A stretch of DNA of 38,691 bases from Acidobacteriota bacterium (lineage in GTDB: Bacteria > Acidobacteriota > Terriglobia > Bryobacterales > Bryobacteraceae), in assembly GCA_016870915.1 (NCBI GenBank), contig VFZY01000038.1, positions 1-38,691 on the forward strand, read 5' to 3'. The notes below the pieces were generated by a model. The model saw only the letters and a program-made list of their open reading frames with translations. It was not told where the DNA came from and did no database searches. The first letter of the stretch is position 1; each line of letters starts with the position of its first letter. Below, piece after piece: positions 26,144 to 34,090 of the stretch. A program made the translations under genes and the position numbers.

Positions 26144-28216
26144 TTGTGTTTTCAGACCGCCGGATTCCTGTCGCTCGTGATTGCCGCCCGTGCTGCGCAG
26201 GCTGATGAGTTCGTTTACCGCTACGCGGAGCCAGGTGAGCCGAAGCCGTCGGTGATCCGCTTCTTCACCACCGGTGAACACACCGTGGATGGGATCACGT
26301 GGCGCGTGCTTCGAGCCACGAAAGCCAACGGGGCCAGCTTCACGGTGTGGACAGGCACAGCCGGCAGCCGCCTGGCGCACTACGTTCTGAGCGAAGCCGG
26401 CAAGCCGGTTCGAGAGTACCGCCATGCCCTGACGGGGGATCCTGTGCTGCCCGCGCACGGCCTCTGGCCTGAGCTGATGCCGGCCGCCACCGGCCCGGAG
26501 ATGATGTTTCTGGGCCATCTCTACACCCGCCAATCTGGCGGGTCCCAAACCAGCATCGGCGCTCCACCCGGCACGCGGCAGCAGGTCGAGCTACGCCCCG
26601 ATCTCCTGATCGGGCCCGCTTCCAACACTCGCCAGAAAGACGAAACACGCCGGTATGACGGAAGCGACTACGAGCTCATCCCTCTCACCCGCGCCGACTA
26701 CGAGCGGCTTCGCGAGGCTGGTGTCTCCTGCGTGGCCGCGCAGGGCGAGCAATCGGAGTGGGCCGACGATCTTGGCCTCTACTACTGGCGGGGCGCCAGT
26801 TCCCTGCCCTACCCGGAGATGCTTTACCGCAGCCAGTATCTTGGTGAAGCGCTGTTTCTGGACGAGCCCGCCGTGGTGACTCGCGATCATGTGCTGCGTC
26901 CGCGCCTGGCCCGGGAACCCGCCTTTCGCCGGTCGATTTCGCCGCAGTTGGCGTTCGAGGCGTTCCGCGAGCACTTCGAGAAGGCCCGGCCGGAGTCGCC
27001 GCAGCGCATGGAGAGGGCCCTGGCCGCGCGGCCCGATGTGAGTGTGGGGTCGATGCGGGTACGGCAGCAGAACCTGTACACCTGGGAGACCATGGCGGAT
27101 ACGGCGGGCTGGCAGCTTTCCCGCGATTCGAACGCACCGGACGCCTTCGTTTTTGAGCCCCCCGGAAGGGTGGGCGCCCGTCGCACGCTGCCGGAGATGG
27201 ATATGACCTATGGTGTCCAGATCCCGCCCGCGGCGCCGGGTAATCTCACCGGCATTCTCTACAGCTTTCTGCGCGGCGCTTCCCGAGCCACCGGAAAGCA
27301 GTGGGGCGTCAGCATCTACGGCGCCGTGGACCGCGCGGACGCCCCCTATTGGCTCACCCGTGCGTATGATCTGGGAGCCACCCGCTTCTTCTTCTGGGAC
27401 AACTACCAGCTTGCGGCGGTACCCTTCCCCGAGGTGCTGGCCCTGGCCCGGCATCTCTCCGGACATGCCCGACAGCATCCGCGGCCGGGGCTTGAGAAGC
27501 TCCGTTCGGCCGCCGAAGTGCTACTGCTGCTTCCTCGGGGTTACGGCCTGGGCCATGTCCAGATGGGAAAGGGAAGCCTGTGGGGAATCCCTGAGTTAAA
27601 CCTCGAACGGACCAATGCCCAGGGCGTGACTTATCGCGTGGTGATGGCGAATCTGTTCACGGAGATTGAGCGTTGCCTGCGGATGGGCGTGGAGTTTGAT
27701 ACGCGTTGGGATCTTCCAGGCCTGCCACTATCCGGCTATCGCGAGGTGGTGCGGGTGCGCGAAGACGGGCGCGTGGAAGTGAATGGCGCCGTGCTGGATC
27801 CGCCACGGACGCCGGAGCGGCCGGCAGGCGGCGGGCCGGAGCTCCGCGTGACCGTGACCGCCCAGGACGGTAAGGCGTTGCCGGTGAAGGCGGTGGCCTA
27901 CGTCCGAGAGAGCACGGCCCCGGTCTATTACACCCTGGGGGCCGACGGCGCCGGTGTGTATCACAACGCCCGCGTGGCCTGGGAGCTGTTTGGCCCGGAG
28001 CCGGAAGACTATCAGTATCTGGCGCCGCCCGGTCTCAAGCCCGTGGTTCGGGTGAGTGGCCGGCAGGCCGAGTCAGAGATGGTTTTCACGCTCGAAAAAC
28101 CGGGCGCCTACCGTCTGCGCGCCTCAACGGTGGATGAGGCTGGCCGCGCCACAACCGTGTGGACGCGGCTTACAGTGGAAGCAGCGCCCGGCGGCTTGCG
28201 TTTTCGCCTGAACTAA
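26144..28216 (+). CDS. Large secreted protein of unknown function, possible glycoside-hydrolase-like fold
   Basis: A 690-residue protein I cannot name. It begins with a short leader (FLSLVIAARAAQADEF) that reads as a weak signal peptide. The start TTG 26144 sits only about 6 bases after a TACAAT box, so the message could be leaderless; a GTG at 26177 is an alternative but removes the leader. The middle (residues about 355-450: GILYSFLRGASRATGKQWGV, then YWLTRAYDLGATRFFFWDNY and VLALARHLSG) resembles TIM-barrel glycosidase strands, but I see no certain catalytic pair. Residues about 560-690 read as Ig-like beta-sandwich (LRVTVTAQDGKALPVKAVA, then GAYRLRASTVDEAGRATTVW). Its stop overlaps by 4 bases the end of the convergent PEP-CTERM-like gene. 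Confidence 0.7.
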   Translation: MCFQTAGFLSLVIAARAAQADEFVYRYAEPGEPKPSVIRFFTTGEHTVDGITWRVLRATKANGASFTVWTGTAGSRLAHYVLSEAGKPVREYRHALTGDPVLPAHGLWPELMPAATGPEMMFLGHLYTRQSGGSQTSIGAPPGTRQQVELRPDLLIGPASNTRQKDETRRYDGSDYELIPLTRADYERLREAGVSCVAAQGEQSEWADDLGLYYWRGASSLPYPEMLYRSQYLGEALFLDEPAVVTRDHVLRPRLAREPAFRRSISPQLAFEAFREHFEKARPESPQRMERALAARPDVSVGSMRVRQQNLYTWETMADTAGWQLSRDSNAPDAFVFEPPGRVGARRTLPEMDMTYGVQIPPAAPGNLTGILYSFLRGASRATGKQWGVSIYGAVDRADAPYWLTRAYDLGATRFFFWDNYQLAAVPFPEVLALARHLSGHARQHPRPGLEKLRSAAEVLLLLPRGYGLGHVQMGKGSLWGIPELNLERTNAQGVTYRVVMANLFTEIERCLRMGVEFDTRWDLPGLPLSGYREVVRVREDGRVEVNGAVLDPPRTPERPAGGGPELRVTVTAQDGKALPVKAVAYVRESTAPVYYTLGADGAGVYHNARVAWELFGPEPEDYQYLAPPGLKPVVRVSGRQAESEMVFTLEKPGAYRLRASTVDEAGRATTVWTRLTVEAAPGGLRFRLN

Positions 28217-28830
28217 GAACGCCGGCGGAGCGCGAAAGCGGCCGCCGCGGCCAAGGCAGCCGAGGCCAGCGTGCCAGGCTTCGGCACCGGGTTCGTGACC
28301 GGGTCAAAGGTGATGTCGATCGCCCATTCGGGCGTCTGTGTCTCGCCGGTTGCCGTGCTGAAGTAGTTGCCCAGGCCGATGAACCCGTCGCCCAGATTCC
28401 CCATGCCGAGATTCTCGGCCAAAGAGAAATTCGAGAAAACACTCAGCACCAGGGTGTAGTTGCCCGGACCTAACAGTATGTCGAGCGTGGAATCGCCGCA
28501 CGTGGGGGCCGCAAAGCCGGGAGGGCAGAGGCCGTCGTCGTTCGATGCCAGGAAGGTCGCCGTGGCGCCGTGCCCGGTGAAAAGCGAGAGGTAGGTGTCG
28601 AATCCCCCCACCGGGATCATCTGACCGGCAAAGTTGGTACCGCCTGGAGCATTCGCACTGCCGCCAAAACCATAGCTCTGAGCGTTAAACATGCCGCCCG
28701 CCGTCGTGAACTCCCACACAAACAGCGCGTTTGCGTCCATCGGGTCAAAAGAGCCGCCGTATGAGGTTGTGCCGGCTGAAAGGGAGAGGGCCGCGACCGC
28801 CGCGAGTAGAGTGAGCCTGATTTGTTTCAT
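28213..28830 (-). CDS. PEP-CTERM-like secreted protein, DVUA0089-type domain
   Basis: A 205-residue exported protein. It has a signal peptide (IRLTLLAAVAALSLSAGTTS). The body fits the DVUA0089-family pattern: FVWEFTTAGGMFNAQSYGFGG, then MIPVGGFDTYLSLFTGHGATATFLASNDDG, and LDILLGPGNYTLVLSVFSNF. The C-terminus VPKPGTLASAALAAAAAFALRRR has the sorting layout (Pro-rich turn, hydrophobic helix, Arg cluster), with PKPGT in place of the usual PEPGT. It would be processed by an exosortase and probably anchored or released at the cell surface. Convergent with the 690-residue protein. Confidence 0.85.
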   Translation of the reverse strand: MKQIRLTLLAAVAALSLSAGTTSYGGSFDPMDANALFVWEFTTAGGMFNAQSYGFGGSANAPGGTNFAGQMIPVGGFDTYLSLFTGHGATATFLASNDDGLCPPGFAAPTCGDSTLDILLGPGNYTLVLSVFSNFSLAENLGMGNLGDGFIGLGNYFSTATGETQTPEWAIDITFDPVTNPVPKPGTLASAALAAAAAFALRRRS

Positions 28831-28973
28831 TTCCGATCCACCAATTTCCTTCGTTTGTTGAAAGAGACCGGCCTGCCAAGGGGAGGGCCCACTTGGCCGG
28901 ACCTCTAACGGGCGCTCCGAACGCCTCTATCGTTTATACAGGACTTGTCGGACGATTGCACTACAGTTGAGTA

Positions 28974-29009
28974 CTGGTGCCTTCGCGAGTGCACCAGACT
29001 TAAGTTTTT
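28974..29009 (+). terminator. Hairpin followed by T-run in intergenic DNA
   Basis: CTGGTGC (28974-28980) and GCACCAG (28991-28997) form a 7-bp stem with a 10-base loop. On the plus strand a T5 run follows at 29005-29009 in an AT-richer stretch. It lies between the PEP-CTERM-like gene and the leftward rhodanese operon. It could stop plus-strand read-through or mark the 3' end of the rhodanese operon from the other side; the orientation fits plus better. Confidence 0.4.
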
Positions 29010-29050
29010 GTTTGCTGCACAGAATGACTTCAGAACACTTCTTAACTAAA

Positions 29051-29971
29051 TCATTCCACGGGATTTCCAGAGCGGCGGTGGTGCCAACCCGGGGTGATTC
29101 CGGCTTCCTCCGGCGCCCGCTCGTGGATGGTGCTCCAACCAGTCCAGCCATCGGAGTAATTCCTCGCTCGACTCCAACCCAACTGCCGGGCATAGAGGTA
29201 GGTCAGGCTTGAACGCCAGCCGGACCCGCAGAAGAAAACAGTCTCCCGATCTCCACGAATGCCCTGCCCTGCCCACAACTCCGCGATGGTCTGGGGATCC
29301 TTGAGTGTCCCATCCGGGTTCTGGTAGGGCCCGGCGCGATCCCCGGCGTTGCCCGCATGTTTCGCTCCCGGAATGCGCCCCTTGAACTCCAGGTACCGGT
29401 AGCCACTCACGGCACCCGACCATTCCGGGCCTGAACGTACATCCACCAACTGGACGCCGCGCCTGTGGAGCTTCGCTCGTACCTCCTCCGTTGTGGCCAG
29501 AGCCCGATGGCGAACCCGGGCCTGGAATCGCTCCGGCCGCGGAGCAACGTCTCCGGTCTCAATCGGGAATCCCGCGCGCTGCCAGGCCGCGAGGCCGCCG
29601 TTCAGATAGTAAACCTCGCGCACGCCCGCATAGTGGAGCACCCACCACACGCGCGACGGTGCCACCGCATCGCGGCCGTAGACAAGCACGGCCGAGGCTG
29701 CTCCAATCCCAAGCGACCCGATGACCGCATGCAACTCCGGCACCGGGCGCAGGAGCCATCGCGGATATCCGTTTTCAAGACGGTCCGTATCCAGCAGGCG
29801 GGCGCCCGGAATGTGCCCGCTCCGGTACTCTTCCGGCGCCTTGCCGTCGAGCCATGCCGCCTCAATGACCACCAGCCGTGCCCGGTTCTGCGCCGCCCAC
29901 GAGGCGTCAACAATGGGTCCGGCGGCGGATGCCAGCACCGGGGCGAAAAGAAGCAGAGCGGGGCGCATCAC
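29051..29971 (-). CDS. Exported two-domain rhodanese-like sulfurtransferase
   Basis: A 306-residue protein with an N-terminal signal (PALLLFAPVLASAAGP) and two rhodanese domains. In the first, the loop VLVYGRDAVAPSRVWW has no Cys and is presumably structural. In the second, FFCGSGWRSSLTYLYARQLG carries the active Cys in a CGSGWRSS loop. The segments SGHIPGARLLDTDR and FKGRIPGAKHAGNAGD are the usual rhodanese 'GHIPGA' elements. It transfers sulfur from thiosulfate or mercaptopyruvate to an acceptor outside the cytoplasm. It is last in a three-gene operon; the start is GTG 29971 or ATG 29968, overlapping the previous TGA. Confidence 0.87.
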   Translation of the reverse strand: MMRPALLLFAPVLASAAGPIVDASWAAQNRARLVVIEAAWLDGKAPEEYRSGHIPGARLLDTDRLENGYPRWLLRPVPELHAVIGSLGIGAASAVLVYGRDAVAPSRVWWVLHYAGVREVYYLNGGLAAWQRAGFPIETGDVAPRPERFQARVRHRALATTEEVRAKLHRRGVQLVDVRSGPEWSGAVSGYRYLEFKGRIPGAKHAGNAGDRAGPYQNPDGTLKDPQTIAELWAGQGIRGDRETVFFCGSGWRSSLTYLYARQLGWSRARNYSDGWTGWSTIHERAPEEAGITPGWHHRRSGNPVE

Positions 29972-30912
29972 CAGCGATGGTGGCGCAGAACGGAACCATC
30001 AATGCCGGCCAGGTTCCGCCGCCCGCACATAGCCATGGTGCGCGCAAGGTCCGACTGCATGAGTTCGAGAACGGTCTGAACCCCCTGTGCCCCGTGGGCG
30101 GCCAAGCCCCAGACCACCGGGCGGGCCAGCAACACAGCGCGCGCCCCCAGAGCGAGGGCCTTCATGACATCGGTTCCCCGCCGGAAGCCGCCGTCAATCA
30201 GCACCGGCACGCGGCCACCCACAGCCTGCACCACGGCGGGCAGCGCTTCGATGGGCGCCGCCATGCCGGGAATCTCCGGCTCCCGGTAGCTCGAAACCAC
30301 GATTCCCGCGGCACCCTGATCCAGGGCCGCCCGGGCGTCGCGGGCATTCATGATCCCTTTCACCACCACCGGCACGGCCGCCGCCTTGCGCACGGCCGCG
30401 AGTCCATCCCAGCCGGAGGCGCCGCCAAGGGTCAAGAAAACGGCCTTGGCGCCCAATTCCACAGCTTTCGCCACTTGGCCGCTGGGCGTATCCGGAAACG
30501 CCTGAAAGAAGAAGCCGCCGGTTGCCGCCGGGACCACTCGATCCAGCGGAACGGTGGACCGGGCGGAGAGGATCACCGCTGCTTTGGCTGCCGCGGCCCC
30601 GCGCGCGACGGCCAGTTCAGCTTCGGGATGGTAGCGCCCCAGTTCCGCCAATGGACCGGCCAGGATGGGCGCGAACTGCGGCACTCCGAACAGGTTGAGC
30701 GACAGATCGAGTTCCATGGTGTTGACCATCATGCGCGGGCGGAAGATCATGCGTTCGAAGGCGGAACGGTCGCCACCGGCAACGCGCGCAAAGGTCATCG
30801 AATCGAGCTTCCGGCGGGCGATCTGTTCCATTTCAAGCAGGTTGACGATCTCAGCGGCGGGGGCCACGGACGTAGTCTGGGCGGCAAGAAACGCCCGGCG
30901 GGCGATCTTCAT
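29968..30912 (-). CDS. FMN-dependent alpha-hydroxy-acid oxidase homologue lacking catalytic residues
   Basis: A 314-residue protein of the FMN-dependent alpha-hydroxy-acid dehydrogenase fold. Retained features are the FMN-site Lys in VVVKGIMNARDARAALDQGA and the phosphate-binding segment VLIDGGFRRGTDVMKALALGA. The catalytic set is degenerate: the SNHGGRQLD His/Arg motif is replaced by SSYREPEIPG, the FQLY Tyr by FQAF, and the T-x-D motif by LTLGG. The N-terminus MKIARRAFLAAQTTSVAPAAE looks like a Tat-type or other export signal. It overlaps the intact paralogue upstream (ATGA) and the rhodanese downstream, so all three are co-translated. Flavin binding is likely, but oxidation of hydroxy acids by the usual mechanism is not. 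Confidence 0.85.
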   Translation of the reverse strand: MKIARRAFLAAQTTSVAPAAEIVNLLEMEQIARRKLDSMTFARVAGGDRSAFERMIFRPRMMVNTMELDLSLNLFGVPQFAPILAGPLAELGRYHPEAELAVARGAAAAKAAVILSARSTVPLDRVVPAATGGFFFQAFPDTPSGQVAKAVELGAKAVFLTLGGASGWDGLAAVRKAAAVPVVVKGIMNARDARAALDQGAAGIVVSSYREPEIPGMAAPIEALPAVVQAVGGRVPVLIDGGFRRGTDVMKALALGARAVLLARPVVWGLAAHGAQGVQTVLELMQSDLARTMAMCGRRNLAGIDGSVLRHHRW

Positions 30913-32096
30913 GGCAGGTCCACCTTGGCGAGCGACGCATCGATGGAGGCAAGCGACGCGCAGCCCGCGTTTCGCATGGCGTGAACGAACTCCTGCTGGA
31001 CGATCTCGAGGATTTTCTTCACCCCGGGTGTGCCATAGGCTCCCAGGCCCCAGCGCGACACGCGCCCCAAACCAACGGCTGAGGCCCCCAGGGCCATCGC
31101 CTTGAGTGCATCGGCGCCCCGGCGCACACCGCTATCGAACAGCACGGGGACCCGCCCGCCCACCGCCTGCACGATCTCAGGGAGGACCTCAAGAGTCGAC
31201 GGGCCGTAATCGAGCGACCGGCCCCCGTGGTTTGAAACGTAGATCGCGTCCACGCCATGGTCCAGGCATAGCCGGGCATCCTCGGCGGTCAGAATGCCTT
31301 TGGCCGCCATCGGTACCTTGATCATCTTCCGAAGCTCGTCAAAGAGCTTCCACTCATACCAGAGCCGCCCTTCGTTCACGCGGTACTTGTTGGCGGACTG
31401 AACACCTCCCCGCCCTCGCGGCGCTCTGGGTGGGCTGGCGGCCAAGTTACGGCCATGCAGCGCGCGTTCGTAGACCGATGCCTGCTGATCGATGGTGACC
31501 ACCACGGCCCGGGCGCCGGCGGCCTGAACCCGCTCGAGCAGCTCGGCGTTTGCCTCCATCTCCGGCCGGGGATAGAGCTGGAACCAGAGCGGGCTCTTCG
31601 CGGCGGTGGCGATCTTCTCGAATGGAAGGCTTGAGACGTTGCTGACGATCATGGTGGCGCCAGCCTCCTCGGCGCCCCGGTAGGTGGCCATTTCGGCCTC
31701 CGGGTGCAGTTGGCCATGGCCCGCCGTGGGGGCGATCAGGAAGGGAAACGCCATCGGCGTGCCCAAGATGGTGGTGGAGGTGGAGGGTGTCGCGGCCCCG
31801 GCCGCGCCCGGCAGCAGGCGCACCCAGTCAAAGGCCTGCCGGTTGCGGCGCAGCGTGAACTCGCTGTCGACACCATACATCGTGTAGTCGTAAATGGAAC
31901 GGGGAACCTGTGCATGGAAGACCGGCTCGAAGTCGAAGGCCGTCGCGAGTTCGTCGAGCTTCGGTATACGGGGGTGGCCCCGGAATGGGTCCTGCTGCGC
32001 GCGCGCGAACGGAGAGGCCGCGAAGAATCCGGCCAGTGCCTGTAACGACCGCCGCCGGAGATAGCCGCGGCTCCAAAGGATTTCGGAAATGATCAT
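30909..32096 (-). CDS. FMN-dependent alpha-hydroxy-acid dehydrogenase, exported
   Basis: A 395-residue enzyme of the lactate/glycolate oxidase family. The canonical set is present: FQLYPRPE (Tyr), VVVTIDQQ (Asp), AAKGILTAEDARLCLDHG (Lys), VSNHGGRSLDYGPSTLEVL (catalytic His and Arg) and LFDSGVRRGADALKAMALGA (FMN phosphate). It oxidises an alpha-hydroxy acid to the keto acid with FMN; the physiological substrate is unknown. The N-terminus YLRRRSLQALAGFFAASPFARA is a twin-arginine-like signal, consistent with export of a folded flavoprotein. ATG 32096 was chosen over the open frame to 32150. Its TGA overlaps the start of the degenerate paralogue. It is first in the operon, divergent from the YdcF-like gene across a repeat-rich spacer. 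Confidence 0.9.
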   Translation of the reverse strand: MIISEILWSRGYLRRRSLQALAGFFAASPFARAQQDPFRGHPRIPKLDELATAFDFEPVFHAQVPRSIYDYTMYGVDSEFTLRRNRQAFDWVRLLPGAAGAATPSTSTTILGTPMAFPFLIAPTAGHGQLHPEAEMATYRGAEEAGATMIVSNVSSLPFEKIATAAKSPLWFQLYPRPEMEANAELLERVQAAGARAVVVTIDQQASVYERALHGRNLAASPPRAPRGRGGVQSANKYRVNEGRLWYEWKLFDELRKMIKVPMAAKGILTAEDARLCLDHGVDAIYVSNHGGRSLDYGPSTLEVLPEIVQAVGGRVPVLFDSGVRRGADALKAMALGASAVGLGRVSRWGLGAYGTPGVKKILEIVQQEFVHAMRNAGCASLASIDASLAKVDLP

Positions 32097-32149
32097 CGCC
32101 CCGCCCGATACTCTACTACAGCCGGGACCGGGAGCGGCGTGGAGCCACA

Positions 32150-32209
32150 AGTGTTGATATCACTTCATAACTGATATCAACACTACCGTTCAGTTATGAA
32201 GTGTTGATA
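32150..32209. repeat. Interleaved inverted repeats with ACTTCATA core
   Basis: AGTGTTGATATC (32150-32161) pairs with GATATCAACACT (32173-32184), while CACTTCATAACTGA (32161-32174) pairs with TCAGTTATGAAGTG (32190-32203). A third GTGTTGATA follows at 32201-32209. The two stems cannot form together. The ACTTCATA half-site recurs in perfect palindromes at 34130-34164 and 34294-34314. It lies in the divergent promoter region between the FMN operon and the YdcF-like gene, so it is probably a protein-binding operator or partition site. Confidence 0.8.
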
Positions 32210-32219
32210 AGATGGCTTT

Positions 32220-32852
32220 TTGAGCCCCTCATTATACCGATCAGGCCGGCTTGTCTGGCATCTGCTGGCTGGGATAGGCCTTCTGGTTGCGCTTACGACG
32301 CTCACGCCGCTGGTCACCTGGTGGGCCGGAGTGCTTGCGGTGGATTGGCGGGAGGCGCGCGGTGAAGTGCTGATTGTGCCGGGAGGGTCGCTGGTGGGCG
32401 GCCAGGTGCTGGGCGAAAGCTCCTACTGGCGGGCCGTGGGGGCGCTGCGCGTCTGGCGGGAGGGCACGGTGCGGACGGTTCTTCTGTCCGGCGGCCGGGA
32501 AACGCCCGAGGGCGTGGCGGTGGCCGTGGCCATGCGCGACTTCCTGGTGGCGGCCGGGGTTCCGCCCGAAGCGATTCTGCTGGAGACGGCCTCCACCAGC
32601 ACACGCGAGAACGCGCTGGAAAGTGCCCGGATCCTGCAAGGGGTGCCGGGAAGAATCGTGCTGTTGACCAGCGATTACCACATGTTCCGGGCGCTGCGGG
32701 TGTTCCGAAAGGCAGGCATCCGGGCGGAGCCCAGGCCGGTGCCGGATGCCCGGAAGCGCGCCGCGCGCCTGATTCTGCGCTGGGAGGCGTTTCTGGCCGT
32801 CCTGGCTGAGACAGCCAAAATCGGCGGCTACTGGTGGCAGGGCTGGCTCTAG
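32220..32852 (+). CDS. YdcF/DUF218 family membrane protein (SanA/ElyC-like)
   Basis: A 210-residue protein. One N-terminal membrane helix (LLAGIGLLVALTTLTPLV) is followed by the DUF218 domain: GEVLIVPGGSLVGGQVLGES, VRTVLLSGGRETPEG, then ETASTSTRENALESARIL (the conserved S.nT.eNa pattern) and RIVLLTSDYHMFRALRVFRK (the conserved tsdyHm.RA). E. coli relatives SanA and ElyC affect envelope integrity and lipid-carrier metabolism; the reaction is not established. The TTG start at 32220 has no strong ribosome site and is 10 bases after the interleaved inverted repeats, so the repeats may regulate it. The alternative is a slightly later unknown start. Confidence 0.82.
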   Translation: MSPSLYRSGRLVWHLLAGIGLLVALTTLTPLVTWWAGVLAVDWREARGEVLIVPGGSLVGGQVLGESSYWRAVGALRVWREGTVRTVLLSGGRETPEGVAVAVAMRDFLVAAGVPPEAILLETASTSTRENALESARILQGVPGRIVLLTSDYHMFRALRVFRKAGIRAEPRPVPDARKRAARLILRWEAFLAVLAETAKIGGYWWQGWL

Positions 32853-32874
32853 GGACGGACGGGAACCCTGTCAA

Positions 32875-32887
32875 CAGTTCTCAACTG
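32875..32887. promoter_or_regulatory. Small palindrome in the parA promoter
   Basis: CAGTT-CTC-AACTG (32875-32887) sits 22-34 bases before the parA ATG. The overlapping AACAGTTCT (32873-32881) is the reverse complement of AGAACTGTT, the core of the long palindrome at 34091-34115. A related AGTGTTATTAA follows at about 32894-32904. I read this as an autoregulatory operator. No Shine-Dalgarno is visible before parA. Confidence 0.5.
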
Positions 32888-32908
32888 GTGTAAAGTGTTA
32901 TTAACCTA

Positions 32909-33670
32909 ATGGGAATTCAGACCATTTCGATCGCCACCCACAAAGGCGGCACGGGCAAGACGGTCACCTCCATGGCGCTGAGCGCGGCCCTGGCCCGGCG
33001 CGGCAAGCGCGTCCTGCTGGCCGATCTCGACCCGCAAGGCCACTCGACCATCGGGCTGGGTGTGGAAGCCAACGACGGCCTGCCGACAGTCCGGGACGTC
33101 TTCACCGAACCCCCGGTCCCGGTGCACCGCATCCTCCGTCACAGCGGGGTCCCGGGCCTTGAGATTCTGCCGTCGAACATACGCCTGGAGCGGGCTGCGC
33201 AGTTCATCTACATGCGGCCGCGCCGGGAGGAACTACTGCGGCGCGCCCTGGCTCCCATCCGGCCCAACTTCGACTACATCATCATCGACTGCCCGCCTTC
33301 GCTGGGCGCCCTGACGGAAACCGGCATCGCCGCGGCGGATTTTGTCCTGGTTCCCTGCCAGATGGAGGCCCGCGCCGCCGACGGATTGGTGGATCTGCTG
33401 GAACTGGTGACCGTGCTCAAGGGCGACGGCTTCCAGGACTGGCGGATCCTGCTGACCAAGGTGGACCATCGCAAGACCATCACCAACCAGGCCGTGCAGG
33501 CCGCGTTAAGCCCCTGGGAGAGCCGCATGTTCAAAACCGCCATCCCACAGTCGGAACCCCTGAACCAGGCCCAGATCGAACGCACCGATATATTCACCTT
33601 CGACGCGAAATCCAAGGGCGCCGTGGCCTATGACGCCCTCACCGAGGAGATCCTGAGCTATGGCCGATAA
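32909..33670 (+). CDS. parA: ParA-family partition ATPase
   Basis: A 253-residue ParA/Soj-type ATPase. The deviant Walker A is ATHKGGTGKTVTS (signature Lys12, P-loop Lys17), the A'/switch region VLLADLDPQGHSTIGLG, and Walker B IIIDCPPSLGALTETG. The length and lack of an N-terminal DNA-binding domain are like type Ib plasmid or Soj-like ParAs. It overlaps the next gene by 11 bases. The partner is a small ribbon-helix-helix protein instead of a ParB, the layout of plasmid type Ib systems (ParF/ParG-like). Palindromes before and after it are possible centromere/operator sites. No replication initiator is seen, so the module is probably chromosomal or a relic of an integrated plasmid. Confidence 0.93.
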   Translation: MGIQTISIATHKGGTGKTVTSMALSAALARRGKRVLLADLDPQGHSTIGLGVEANDGLPTVRDVFTEPPVPVHRILRHSGVPGLEILPSNIRLERAAQFIYMRPRREELLRRALAPIRPNFDYIIIDCPPSLGALTETGIAAADFVLVPCQMEARAADGLVDLLELVTVLKGDGFQDWRILLTKVDHRKTITNQAVQAALSPWESRMFKTAIPQSEPLNQAQIERTDIFTFDAKSKGAVAYDALTEEILSYGR

Positions 33671-33977
33671 ACGCAGCCGCCTGGTGGCCCGGGCCCGCGA
33701 GACCGTCCGCGCCCCGCAGGCTCAAGCTCTGGCCGACGACCGCGGCGACCCCAAAGGATACCGCGTGGTGGCCGTCAGCCTCTACCTGCCCGAGGCCACC
33801 TGGATTGACCATGCCACGCGGTCGCTGCAGGTGGCTGGGAACCCCAAGGCGAACCGGTCCCTGGTCGTGCGAGAGGCGATCCTGCGGCTCCAGGAATCGC
33901 TTGAGGGGAAGTCGCCGGCTGAGATCCTGGCGGATTTCACGGCCCGCCAAGCCCGGCGCCAGCAGGGCTATTTTTGA
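33660..33977 (+). CDS. Small ribbon-helix-helix-like partner of ParA
   Basis: A 105-residue protein beginning in the parA 3' end (11-base overlap). A basic, flexible N-terminus of ~35 residues (KRSRLVARARETVRAPQAQA) precedes RVVAVSLYLPEATWIDHATRSL and KANRSLVVREAILRLQESLEG, which together read as the strand-helix-helix of the RHH (MetJ/Arc) fold. A basic tail ends in ARRQQGYF. This is the plan of ParG-type centromere-binding proteins: a flexible N-terminus that stimulates the ParA ATPase and an RHH body that binds repeated operator DNA. Assignment rests on the pattern and on the context; it may instead be a repressor of the parA operon only. Confidence 0.72.
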   Translation: MADKRSRLVARARETVRAPQAQALADDRGDPKGYRVVAVSLYLPEATWIDHATRSLQVAGNPKANRSLVVREAILRLQESLEGKSPAEILADFTARQARRQQGYF

Positions 33978-34090
33978 GGAACGCGCAAGACGGACTCGCT
34001 CCGGCTTTCTCTTCAGTCGCGTATTCCTGGAAGTTTGGGGACGCGCCGGAGCGGCCTTGCGCTTCTGGCCAGCAACTCACATTTTTCCAG

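Noticed and set aside
28868-28902. CCGGCC/CTTGGCCGG hairpin upstream of the PEP-CTERM-like gene
   Set aside because: The stem is broken by a 4-base bulge and there is no T-run or known riboswitch pattern; too weak to list as regulatory.
28927-29193. 88-codon minus-strand frame after the rhodanese gene
   Set aside because: It overlaps the rhodanese 3' end in another frame, with no motif or ribosome site.
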